From contig LATX02000078.1 of assembly GCA_001466705.2 (NCBI GenBank), positions 1,054,001-1,118,000 on the forward strand: a stretch of DNA of 64,000 nt, in the 5' to 3' direction. This document shows positions 23,480 to 35,508 of this stretch, piece after piece. How positions within the stretch are numbered: the stretch's first letter is position 1; each line of letters opens with the position of its first letter. The DNA is from Moniliophthora roreri. Its lineage: Eukaryota; Basidiomycota; Agaricomycetes; Agaricales; Marasmiaceae. A model generated the notes under the pieces. That model was not told the origin of the DNA and searched no databases. It saw only the letters and a list, made by a program, of their open reading frames with translations. The position numbers were made by a program, and so were the translations under genes.

Positions 23480-25625
23480 TATAGTGATATGTATAACTTT
23501 TACCTTTTCATTTCACATGCAAATAGAGAATATTTTGCACTTCTATGGTTGAAAACAAAATATACAAGAGAATTGAGGACTAGTGTGAGCCCTGGGCAGC
23601 TAGTTAAAGTGAGTAGTAGAGAAGGATACAAAATATTAGCAGAGTAATGGTTGATGGTAGGCTGTACAGGGGTACCTGACCACTGCTAGTATGAAAAAAT
23701 AAACAGTGAATCTGAACACAGAGGAGCATTCTGAAAACTGTAGGGATCAACACCACATCATACCTTTCTATTGAAAGCATACCAAAGGGAATATTTTCAC
23801 TTTTAACAATATTTTTGATCTACACCTGATTTGAAGGAAGAATAAAAGCCTTTGATGATACACCAATGAGAATATTACTGAGAAATGGATATGAAACAGA
23901 GAATGACAAATTATTGGCAGGGGATACTTGAGACACCAATATCAAATTAGATGAATGAAATAGACAATCAGTTACTGGGAAGGTACCTAGATCACAGAAA
24001 AGCAGAAGACAAAGCTGTATGACAAGAAGGCAGCATGGCTGAGCTTATGTGTACACTTTAGACATGAAATGGAAGCATATTATGCATCCACAGGACAGAT
24101 GACAGTAGACAGAGAAGGAAGGAACTGTGCAGAGTGGCATGGAAGTATAATATTTGCAAACAGAGTCAGAAGGAGAGCTGTTTGACAGAAAGATTTGCAA
24201 ACAATTGGTGTCAGGAGACTGTGCAATCATCATTGAAAAAGAATAAAAGAGTTTATGACTATGAAGCCTGACTACAATCAGACACTGACAGAGAAATTAC
24301 CAAACACAGCTCAGTTTATATAATATTTAGCACCCAACTCAGTTTTATTTTTATGTGTGACAGATATATTAGATTATTTATGTTGTAGGGTATATAAGAG
24401 GACATGTTTTGTAGGAGGAAAGCAGGAGAGATACTGCCCACCAATTACCAGAGTGTATGAGTTGTTGTTCAGGTAGAAGAGCTACCAGCAATCAGTATTT
24501 TTCAACCACTTCAGGCCCTAGCTTATTTAGTTGTGCAAGAGGCACAGGCTAGTTGAGACCTGAGATTGTACTTCAAACCAGAGATCTAAATAAAAGCTAG
24601 GAAGAGCTTAGGCCCCACTTGGGAACCCAAGTCAACTCACCCTGGGTTAGGTTGTGGGTTGGATTGACATTTGCCAAGAAGTCTGTTTAACCCTCAACTT
24701 GCCAGGCTAATTGTGTCACAACCTTGTCACATCAATTGCATGTATAGTCTTAGTATGCATGCAATAAGTATGGCTTTTTTTCAATTCCTATGGTCACCAC
24801 ACAAGTTGTGCCCTCTGGAAGAAACAAGGCTAATGCTATGGTGCAAGCCTGAGAACAAGAAGGGAGCAGGAAAGAAAAAGGGAAAGAATTTTACATACAG
24901 CCCCTCAGCCTGACTTTTGACACTGTGCCAAGGTGTGACAAAATTCTGATTTTGAATTCCAGTTTCCAAATGCAGAGTGGGGTTGAGCTTTTCTGCTAAC
25001 CTCACATGGGCTGGGACACAACTCATCTCCTGCCAAATCTGACCCAGAGTGAGTTGACTCAGGTTCCCAAGTGGGGCCTTAGTTTTTAATGCAAGAGGCA
25101 TGTTCTCTGATAAGAAGAACATTGTATCAGTTTACCAAGAGAATAGCTGACATGCATCAGCATAGGCTGGTGTTTTGACATGAATCAGAGAGGGTTTCAG
25201 GCTAGCAGTGTCTAGAAGGTTTGTCCTCTTGAGAATCATTGCAGAACATAGCTAAGAGGGCTATATTTAGGTACAAGAAGTATCTTTGTTCTCACTTAGA
25301 AGAAGTTTGTTCTTTGGGCAGTTTCTGGTTGAACCCTATACCAGTTTTTGCTTTCAAAGTGACTAATAAAACCATATACCCAAGAGAATATTTTACAGAT
25401 ACAAATATCAATCTCAATCTGAGAAATTGTTTTGAAGGCATTTATCTCTGAACTACTGAGCAAGATGCTGAGAATTATTCTTAACATTGTGGTAACAGTG
25501 AACCATGCTGAATCAACTCACAAAACAAAACTGAGAATCAAGAACTCATATACCCTTTTTGGAATATTTTGGCACCATAGGCCTTATGTTCTCATAGTAG
25601 AGGTATAGGTTTTTGAGCATCTTCA
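23480..25625 (+). repeat. Dispersed repeat family D, copy 1 (carries MITE-4)
   Basis: It begins TGATATGTATAACTTTTACC and ends GAGCATCTTCA, aligning along its length with copy 2 at 27220-28884 and in part with the minus-strand copy 3. It contains a TATA-like GGTATATAAG and an AATAAAAG word, so an LTR or other pol II-transcribed element is possible. Broken frames inside share words with copy 2, such as AFDD/NDT.MRILLRN and YETE.DKLL, hinting at a lost protein I cannot identify. Without the MITE the copy is about 1.67 kb. CpG is nearly absent. Confidence 0.65.
24611..25078. mobile_element. MITE-4, Harbinger-type, inserted in family D copy 1
   Basis: Terminal inverted repeats of about 36 bases start GGCCCCACTTGGGAACC at 24611 and mirror at the right end (25078). 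TTA flanks both sides (24608-24610 and 25079-25081). Copy 2 of family D has the uninterrupted site AGCTTAGTTTTT with one TTA at 28336-28338. This empty site proves the insertion and its 3-base duplication. There is no transposase inside the 468 bp. Confidence 0.88.
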
Positions 25626-26613
25626 ACTGACTATTACTGCACCATTACTGCACTGTTACTGACCTGCTATTGACCTGTTACTGCCCATTAGTATACTGTT
25701 ACTGACCACCACTTTCTGGTCACTGTCTTCTACTGACTGGTTACATATCCTATTAGTTCTGTCAAACATTTTCATATAATTGTTACTCTAACTAATGCCT
25801 CCTCTTTGCTGCTGCTTTGAGCAGTAATCTGACTCTCAAATAAACTCTGCAAAAACCTTTGCTCTGAGACAAATTAATTCACTTTAAATGGTATTGAAGT
25901 GTGACACAATACTGTGGGAACTTGATAAGGTATCTTAAAGGCCCTTTTAATGCACAGGGAGTGTGAAATGGGGTTTTTTAGTCAGCATTTGAGTGATTCC
26001 AGCAAGTCTCAAGCTTAGTGATGGTGGTGATCAATTCCATCAAACATTCTTGTTAATGGACTGTGATGCTGACATCTGTGCCTGCTCAAGGTTATGTGCT
26101 TAACACTCTGAATAACTTTTAATTCACTGAATTTCACTGTCTGTTGCTTGATGTTTGCTTTCAGTTACAGTACTGTTATGGTAATTTGTGTCAGTAACAG
26201 TCAGTAATGTTACTGACCTCCATTACAGTAAAATGTATAGGCCCCTATCCTTAGTTACTCAGGCTGGTATCTGATATCATTCTGTGCTGGAAATATGTGG
26301 ATTCTGGCCTGATAGTGCTTATATATTTTTATTCTGTGTCAGAGAATGGGTAAGTGCTGTGTAAGCATCTGGAAGCATGTATGTCAGATCTCAAAAAGGA
26401 TGCTGCTAACTCAACATGGAGCTTGAGTTAAACACTCCAGGCAAAGGAATTGGCATTGAAGAGCTTGATAATTTGATATTGAGAGCAAAGAAATGCAGCA
26501 ACATTGTAGAAAACTGTATTATATCATTCACCAGCTCACTCAGGATCTTCCAGCCCTTTTCAAGCACTGCAAAGCACTCCCAAAACATTGTTGTATATAG
26601 CTGATATGTCACT

Positions 26614-26765
26614 CATCAGGATTTCTCCATGCACTCTGCCTGCCACTTTTCTGGCTTTTTTCCTCTTTTTGGGTGCTTTTTGGAGCAAAAAACAGCTAAA
26701 AGGCACCCAAAAATGGCAAAAAAGCCAGGAAAGTGGCAGGCAGGATGTGTGGGGAAATCCTAATG
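26614..26765. mobile_element. MITE-5, short near-perfect foldback element
   Basis: The left arm includes AGGATTTCTCCATGCAC and CTGCCTGCCACTTTTCTGG. The right arm mirrors it around an inner GGGTGC...GCACCC stem. About 45 bases per arm pair with few mismatches, leaving a small centre. Transcribed, it would form a long hairpin. Target duplication is unclear. Confidence 0.75.
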
Positions 26766-27219
26766 CTGAAGCTACCCACCCCATAGTCAAGCAGCATACT
26801 TAGGTAGTGCTACATATAGCAACCAAAAGGAATGTCCTTAATACTCTTCAAGATGTTTAATGTGTTGGTTTTGATTAATATAATGTTTTTCTGATTTTTC
26901 TGGTACCACAAAGTCTGGATCACTGCCTGTGAAGATACTCACATATAAGTGGTTTTTTGAGGGTTTCTGGACATCTATTGGACCTGATGCTAATAAGATA
27001 CCCAAGAGTTGCCCCCTATCCTTTTTTGGGTTGCTGAATTCAAATCTGAAGTTGCATTGTACAGTAGTCATCTCCTGAAGAGCTATTCCATGATTGTTGA
27101 CTGAATGATTTGTACAACATTTATACCCTATAAAAAGAGTGTTAGAGTGATGGGACTACTTGGTTAAGTATATATTTCTTATTAGTACATCTATGAGGGA
27201 GTATTTACCATGCTTCGGT

Positions 27220-28884
27220 GATATGCATAACTTTTACCTTTTATTTTGCACTTTTATAGTTGAAAATGTTATAGATAAGGGAATTGAGGACTAGTGTGAA
27301 CCCTGAGCAGCTAGTCAAAGCGAGTAGTAGAGAAGGATATAAAATATTAGCAGAGTAATGGTTGATGGTAGGCCATACAAGGGTACCCAACCACTGCTAG
27401 TATGAAAATAAACAGTGAATCTGAACACAAAGGAGCATCCCGAAACCTGTTGGGAACCACACCACATAATACTTCTCTATCAAAAGCATACTAAAGGGAA
27501 TATTTTCACTTTAACGATATTTTCAATCTATACCCAACTTGAAGGAAGAATAAAAGCCTTCAATGATACACATATGAGAATATTATTGAGAAACAGATAT
27601 GAAACAGAGGATGACAAATTATTGGTGAGGGATACTCAAGATACTGAATGTCAAATTGAAGAATGAAATAGATGGTTGGCTACTGGAAGGGTGCCTGTAT
27701 TATGGAAAAATGGAAGACAAAGCTGTATGATGAGAAACTAGCACAGCTGAGCTTACATGTACACTTTAAACATAGAGATGGGAGTATATTACATGTCCAT
27801 AGAGCAGATGATAGTAGATGGAGAAGGAAGGAACTGTGCAGAGTGGCATGGAAGTATAATATTTTCAAATGGAGTCAGAAGGAGAGCTATTTGATAGAGA
27901 AAAGTTTGATAGAGAAAATTGCAAACAGTTAGTGTCAGAAGACTGCACAATTGTTAAAGAAAAAGAATAAAAGAGATTATGGCTATGAAGCCTGACTACA
28001 ATTGGACACTGTGACAGAGAAATTACCAAACACAGTTCAGTTTATATAATATTTATCACCCAACTCAGTTTTATTTGTATTTGTAACAGATATATTAGAT
28101 TATTTATGTTGTAGAGTATATAAGGGGACATGTTTTGTAGGTGGAAGGCAGGAGAGATACTGCCCACCAATTACCAGAGTGTATGAGGTTGTTGTTTAGG
28201 TAGAAGAGCTACTGGCAATCAGTATTTTTCAACCACTTCAGGCTCTAGCTTATTTAGTTGTGCAAGGGGCACAGGCTAGTTAAGACCTGAGATTGTAACT
28301 CAAACCAGAGATATAAATAAAAGCTAGGAACAGCTTAGTTTTTAATGCAAGAGGCATGTTTTCTGATAAGAGAAACATTGTATCAGTCTACTAAGAGGGT
28401 AGCTGACATGCATCAGTATAGTCTGGTGTTTCGATGTGAATCAGAGAGGGTTTCAGGCTAGCAGTGTCTAGAAGATTTGTCCTCTTGAGAATTGTTGCAG
28501 AACATAGCTAAGAGAGCTATATTCAGGTACAAGAGGTACTTTTGTTCTCACTTAGAAGAATTTTATTCTTTGGGCAGTTTCTAGTCAAAGTCTATACCAG
28601 TATTTGCTTTCAAAGTGATTAATAAAACTACAAAACTGATAAATATTATACAAAATGAACACCCATTTTCGATCTGAGAAGTTGTTTTGAAGGCAATCAT
28701 CTCTGAACTACTGAGTGAGACATTGAGAATTATTCTTGATGTTGTGGTAACAGTGAACCATGCCAAACCAACTCACAAACAAAACTAAGAATCAAGAACT
28801 TATGTATACCTTTTTCAGGGGTATTTTGGCACCACAGGCCTTGTGTTTTCATAATAGAGGCATAGGTTTCTGAGCATCTTCATT
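27220..28884 (+). repeat. Dispersed repeat family D, copy 2 (empty site for MITE-4)
   Basis: It aligns with copy 1 from TGATATGCATAACTTTTACC to GAGCATCTTCA and lacks the MITE. Open frames at 27415-27666 and 27672-27932 are fragments of the same lost coding region (GRIKAFNDTHMRILLRN; SRWRRKELCRVAWKYN), interrupted by a stop. The protein family is not recognised. The TATA-like GTATATAAG and downstream AATAAAAG words are preserved. Confidence 0.65.
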
Positions 28885-31351
28885 GGCCCATTCAAATAAT
28901 TCTCTAACCTGTAGTACTACCAAAACCCAAAAAAAGTCAATTTGGCTGTAGTAATCCTGGAAAAAATACTAGGCCCCTGAGCTGCTGTATCCAGCATCGA
29001 GGCATATAGAGGATGTCTCAGATATGAGGGATCAGGTCCAGCACCAATACATCCCATATAGTTACCATCTATCACTCTATTTCAGGTTTTTTCTAGTATT
29101 TTGCTCATATCTACACCAATACCCAATGAAACCTATTACTATTTGGTGTCATGAGCATTATATTAATTGTATCTACATGCTGGAAGTTACCCTATGTCAA
29201 CAGCTGTCCTGTAGCTCAAGAACTGATACCTCATCCTGCAGGTACCATTTCAATATACCCTCTTTTTGGCATCTCTGTGCCCCTATATTGCAGGAATATC
29301 ATCCTACAGTATAATTGAGTCCATTAGCTCAAAAATGCTATTTTTGTAGCCCCCCATTATGGCCTAATATGGCCCAGTACAGGCATGGTAACTACTTGCC
29401 ATATTTAGAAGCACCCAAAGTGGAGCAAGTATGGTTCCTGACAGACATTTTTATATTCACAGAGGGCAGGGAAGCAGTCTGACCTTTTTAAAAGACTATT
29501 TTTGTAAAAACAAATTACTTATAGCAAGTTATATGCACTGGAAAAGTGATTTTTTAAAAGATACCTTATTGGCCTCATTATTGGAAATTTTTGCAAAAGA
29601 CTCTGATAGTTGTCAGACATCTTTCCAAAGATCTGAGCTTCACAGGTGAGACAGCAACATTGGAGAAGCCCAAATGCATGGTAGTGTCCTGTATATAATA
29701 TTTAATGGTGTATGAATGTCAAAATTGCATTTCAAACTTCATGCACCATGCAGACACAAGGTACCTTGTGTGAAGTGCCCAACAAGCACTCACTCTCCAT
29801 CTCACTTTAATGACTCTTCCACACCCCAACATAGTAGGTCTGCTTGAGATAATAGTTTAGTAAGACTCCTATGAAATTAATAAAGACATTCCAGAAATAT
29901 TGAGGTGTAAGTGGTTGATGCCAGTGCCCCAAATCTTGTTCAGCACTGAGGGAAACTCACCACTTTCATGAAAATCAGAGGTTCACAAATGCACCTGTTA
30001 CCCTGTAGCCTGGCTGAAGACCATTAATCATTTTAGAATGTATTCAAAAATGTTCTCTGAGATTATTATGGCTGGAGAAAGTCTGGAAGTTAGTGGGACC
30101 ATTTTCAGGTGAAGGTTGTCCACTGTAACACAACACATATATATGATGTATATAGTCTTCAAGCAAAATCTGTTCTCTTTATTGGCTCTTCAACTGGAAC
30201 TCATGATTTTGCAACCATCACTTCTTAATGAATGTTACTAAAGATTTCTGAAGGTTTAATGCTGATGGAAGACTGGAAGACAGTTAATGTAAGCAGAAAT
30301 CTGGTAGATGCAGTGAGTTACTCTCCAGTTTAGGGCTGGACACCATACCTGTATATACAGTGGTGACAGTTACAGCTGCACAGCTATCATATCTGCACTG
30401 TTGACCAAAAATTTAAGCTCTATACAGGACAGTGGACAGGATAGGTTGAACCTGTCCAAACTCATACCATACATGGCCAATACAGCTGTATATATGGAAA
30501 GCTCTGATTAGTAGAAAGTGGAGAAAGTGGAGAAAACAAGCTAGACCAAATCAAGTGTGTGAACCACTTTGAAGCTTTGAGAGTCAGCTGACAGGAGTCT
30601 CCAAGACCTTCTTGTACCTTTTCAGGCACTTTCAAGGTCACCAAACAGACCAGAATCATATTTTTCAACTTGGAGCCACATTATCAGCAACTCCTTTCCT
30701 CACAACAGGGCAGAGGGCACTTCCACAATTACCACTGGCTGCAAAGACATTGTATACAGTGTGTTCCTGCTCATTGGTGCTGAAATTTTGTGTACTGAAG
30801 AAGAGATGGAGGTAGATGACCATACATATGGCTATAAACTAGTAAATATCTCCATCTCCATCTCCAATAGGCTCTCTGTGAGCAATGCATACAGTATGGT
30901 GATGGACATACTGTACCTATTTTTAACTGTCCATTTGTATGGTCATATTCATATATGGATACAGTGAACAGCCCTACTCCAGTTTCTCATCTGTTATGCT
31001 AGTCATGAGTGCTCTTGAGTAAATAGCACCAAAACTGTATATATATTCTTTGACATTACCAGAGGCTTATCAAACTGGTTTGTCAACCCCAGAATGGTTG
31101 TAGAGGGAATGAACTATCAGAAGATAGAATGGGCACTTGCTAGGTGCTTGAGACTTGGAATGTGCTTGACATACATCAAGATTGAGTGTTTATCCTGATT
31201 GGGATCAAAGGACAGGTACAGGTTGTAAAATTGAATACATTACTTGATTAATCTGACTGAGTACAAACATTGTGTGAATAGTGTGCTACAAGAGTATACA
31301 TACTGGATGCTTCCAAATTCCAATGCCCATTATTCTATTTCTGTGTGTTAG
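28885..31351. other. CpG-depleted DNA, nothing identified
   Basis: No frame above 100 codons and no inverted or tandem structure stood out. Base composition matches the surrounding decayed repeats. It is probably old transposon remains. Confidence 0.4.
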
Positions 31352-33092
31352 TAATATAGCAAACCTAGAAAAGACCCAATTTTATTCAATTTACCTTACT
31401 TTTGAATTAGAACACTTTAATATGACATAAGATAATGGATAATAAGAACTAGAGTAAGCCCAGTCTGCTAGTCATTGCCTTAGAGATGCTATGGTGCATT
31501 GGAAAGTATGAAGGGTTATATGATATGCTATACAGAGGTGTCCAAGCTGTACTTTCTGACTTATCTATGTATCAGATCCAAAGTGGATCACTCCTGAAAC
31601 CTGTAGGGAACCTAACTATGACCATATGAATGCATTAGCTAGTTAACTGAGCTCTTAAAGTGCTATCAATGGGAATTTTGTTTTTACTTTAACTTTCTAT
31701 GACATCTGCAAAGTGCAACATGCAGTCAAACAGTACAGAGGTACTTAGAAGAGACATTAAAACAGAAAGATGACTTAGAACAGAAACAATTAAAGAATGA
31801 TTATTCTTTAAAGTCAATATGTAGATCAAAGACAAAGCAGACAATCTCTTGATAAAGAGCTCAAAGGCAGTGAAGTCATACAAAATAACATAACTAAGTG
31901 TGAAGTAACCTCAAAAGGAAGGAAACTGCTTTTGGAGGCCTACTACTGCTTATAGACTGATACTAAGAGATGGACAATAACTATCTAAAAGATTTCCAAT
32001 ACTAAGAGATGGACAATAACTATCTAAAAGATTGGAAATCCTAATTTAGACTGAGAATGTATAGTTAAAGGAGATAGGAACAGTAACAGTGTGTTCCAAC
32101 CTTGGAAACTTTGGCATCTAGGCTTCTGCTAATGTGTAGATGCTGGAAAGGGGAATGCTGTAAGAGTACAGGATGGATACACCCATCTGCTTATAGATAC
32201 CTGACTTAGAAAAGAGAAAATACAAATTATAGAGTCCAGACCACCTGGAGAAGTAGATACCTGCATGGATATGGTCAGATACCCTAGTGGCCAGACTCCG
32301 TGACACCTGCATATTCCTTCTTTTAGCATCTCAGTCACTTGTCTATTATTTCCTCAATTATCAGACATTATTTATATTTTTCTGTAGATATATTCTATAG
32401 ACTGTATATAAGAACAGCTAGATATTCATATATACTCAAGTAATTCTGCCCCATCTGATTGTGAATACATGAAGAGTTTGTTTGGTGTATAACTGTGTGT
32501 GCCATTTCAGTTTTGCTTCCTCACTTCAGGCCCTGGAGATTGGTCCTGAGTGACTCCAGAGAGATAGACATCTGATAACAAACTTGCATCATAAGAGTAA
32601 CATCTTGAGTGTGCTGTAGCACTTTTCTAAGAGACACTTTACACCAAGAAGGAGCCTTAGGCACTTGAAGTGTGGCCTGTGTGTGTATCAGCTTGTGACA
32701 CACTTAGAGTCCTAGCAAGGGGTGTGCCTGTGCTGAACTCTTTGTAGAAATTGGTCTAGGATCTTTTCCAGTATGCTGTGTACTGTAGTTGTCTTAAGGA
32801 AGTCTTGAACTCTATAGGGTCAGACTAAGTCTTTGTACAGGACTGTAGCTCTTGTGTTTGTGTTTGTGTGTCTGAATATAAACCCTTATAAAAACCCATT
32901 TATACTCCTTTGGAGGTGAACACTTCAAAGTAGAACACTTCAATAAGAGAGAATCAACCTAGCTAAGAGTTTTGTTGCCATTCTAAGTGTAGTAACTCTG
33001 ATCACATTGATCCACACTTGCACAACAACTTGAGGTAGACTTTTGGAGGTTATCTTTTGGGTAGTTTTCCACTAGTCCTATCTTAGACAAAT
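31352..33092 (+). repeat. Dispersed repeat family E, copy 1
   Basis: It begins TAATATAGCAAACCTAG and ends TTAGACAAATTA. The same 1.7 kb occurs in reverse, interrupted, at 45112-49885. It contains a TATA-like stretch (ATATAAACCC near 32876) and a locally duplicated 38-base piece (about 31963-32037). It keeps the empty site GAATATATCTAC near 32386-32397 for the MITE found in copy 2. No protein is encoded. It may be a non-autonomous LTR-type or other element. Confidence 0.65.
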
Positions 33093-35508
33093 TATCAGTC
33101 TGTTTCTATGCTTCTGAGGGTACAAGGATGGCTGATGTGAGCTACAGAGAAACTAGGAATTGAGAAAGAAGCTGGGGAAGAAAATAATGGGAAAGATATT
33201 GTTACAATTTCCCTTGCTTACATACTTATGCTTCTCCTTCCATCAGACATGTACACCTTCCCAGTCCTCTTTTCCTTCTCTCATATGCTTCTTCTTCTAT
33301 CAGACATGTATGTGCACTCTAGTTCCCTTTCTCACCATTGTAATAATAGATAGTCAGTATGTACTGACAGGATTGGTACTTTACTCATATTTATCTGTTA
33401 GCTACCACTTACTATTTGATAGTATGTAGTCAACAATTGTACATATTTAAGCACTCATACCAAGGTCTTAGCTCTCTAGCTTGACCTGGTTAATCTATTA
33501 CTTGTGTCTAGCAGCAGCAGTCTGAACTCTGAACTTCAGAAACCTCTGAGTGAACTCAAACTTGACTTTGAATAGGCATCATTTACAAGAGTAGTGTGAG
33601 TTAGTAACATTGCTGCACAAGTAACATAACAGATATAGTGCTGCTGAGCTGTTGCTAGGACATTGAGACACACTACCAGATTGCTGTCAGCAGAAGATTG
33701 GCATTGCCCAAGATAATATCACCTCTTGCATGTCACTCAGAATCACCATCTACAACATCACTATCATCCTCTCTGACATTGATATGGTCAATCTGAGGGT
33801 TGCCATATCCTTCTGGGGTTACATTGAGTTGAGCACTGTCTAAGTCCACAATACATGCACAACATAAATGAGTTGGCAAACAAAGCATTCATATAGCTGC
33901 ATGGAAAAGTGATGGGAGTTGGTTGGTTTCTTGAATAGTGTTGACTGAATACCAGATTCAAGGTGCTGAGTTCCAAAATTTGAAAAGTTGACAATGGTCA
34001 GGTTGTAAGCCAGCCACATGGTAGGCTAGATATTGTATTTCTGGTTACTGAGATTGAGGCAGTGGGGTTAAGTTCTGTTAGAGCTATTAGATGACATTTA
34101 TGAAACAGCAATCCTCAAACATACCTCAAAGAACATTATTTGAGTGGATTTTAACCATGACAGGATACTGCTTGTGAGGCCATCTATCACACACCCTCTG
34201 AACCATCCTTCTAGTCCAGAATTGCTTTGCTCATTATTGACCAGTTGATGTGAAAATCTGAATGATGATTGCCAAAAGGAACCCAATGGAGCTGGCCATC
34301 TCTAGTTACAAGATGAGTCACTGGCACCTGGTTGTCTAGCATTCAAACCTAAGATCCATAGAAAGCAATAAAGAGGAGGGTGCAGACTGAGTAACAGGTG
34401 TTGAAATAATCTGAAGTTATCATGTGATCATGAGACAATATTTGTGACTGTGGATCTCAAGATCTGGAGAGCAGTTAAACTTAGTTCAAGTCATCCTCAA
34501 GGACAATAAGAAAGATGTTCTTAGATCCTATTGTCCTTACCTAATGAAGGACAACAATAATAAGCATTTGCCCAAGTCAGATTGACTCAGATTGACTCAA
34601 GCAAAGACTGCACATTCCTTTCTGTTGTCTGAGTCATTCTGAAGCACAATAGACTATATTTAGAGCCTTATTGTGCTTACTATTCTGTACACTCATTGGT
34701 AGTTCTAAGTATTAGTAATACAGACTTTAGAATAGTATAAAAGCAGACCTGTATAAGAGTAGATCCCCCAGTTCCTCTCTCTTCTGTACTAGCTACAGTC
34801 TCTCAAGTGAATCAACTTACTTGCATCACACCTCAAGTGCTAAGCAAGTCTTATAGGGTCAATACCCTGTATCAACAATTATGAGTCTGAGTTTATGAGG
34901 ATTCATCCTCTTCTGCTGATTTTTTCCTTATATGAAAGGTATAAGATGGGTGGGAAAGTTGTGGTCCAATAGATGTTGATAGATAGTTTTGTTTGGTTCA
35001 TTCCATTATTCACTCTCATCATTAGTTAGCTACAATGCCCAGATGCCAGAAAACAGACTTGTACTTGCCATCTGACCCTGATGGTCCACTGCAGCAAGTG
35101 TGAGTCAAAGACACATTTACTACTGCTGCTGGTAACAACAAAGAGCTGTTGCTCATCATCATGCCACACACATCTTCAACAACAGGAGCTTCAGATAAGG
35201 GAAAAAGGAAGCTGGGACAGAGAGCCTTGTCAGGATGTGATGACAGTCTGATGAGGAATATATATTGCACTCTAAGGTAGTCATAATCAATTAGAATTTT
35301 TCTTTTCTGACAGAATTGAAATGTACCTGAGATTTTTTCCCTGACTGGACTACAACAACTATTCCAGTAAGGAGACAGTGAGCTATAAGAGCTGCAGTTT
35401 GATGTTGTGGGACCAATGCAATGAGTTTTGCCTCCTCCTGTTTTGTATACCAATGCTGCTTTTCTGCTTTCATCATAGACCTCCATGCAGCACTCGTGAT
35501 TGATGAGA
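33093..35508. other. CpG-depleted DNA, possible decayed coding remnant at its right end
   Basis: Nothing is supported over most of this stretch. A minus-strand frame (35528-35022, 168 codons) contains ALVYKTGGGKTHCI, which resembles a P-loop (Walker A). The rest of the frame does not continue as a helicase or ATPase that I can recognise, and the palindromic element starts inside its 5' end. It could be a fragment of a lost ATPase gene or a coincidence. Confidence 0.3.
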
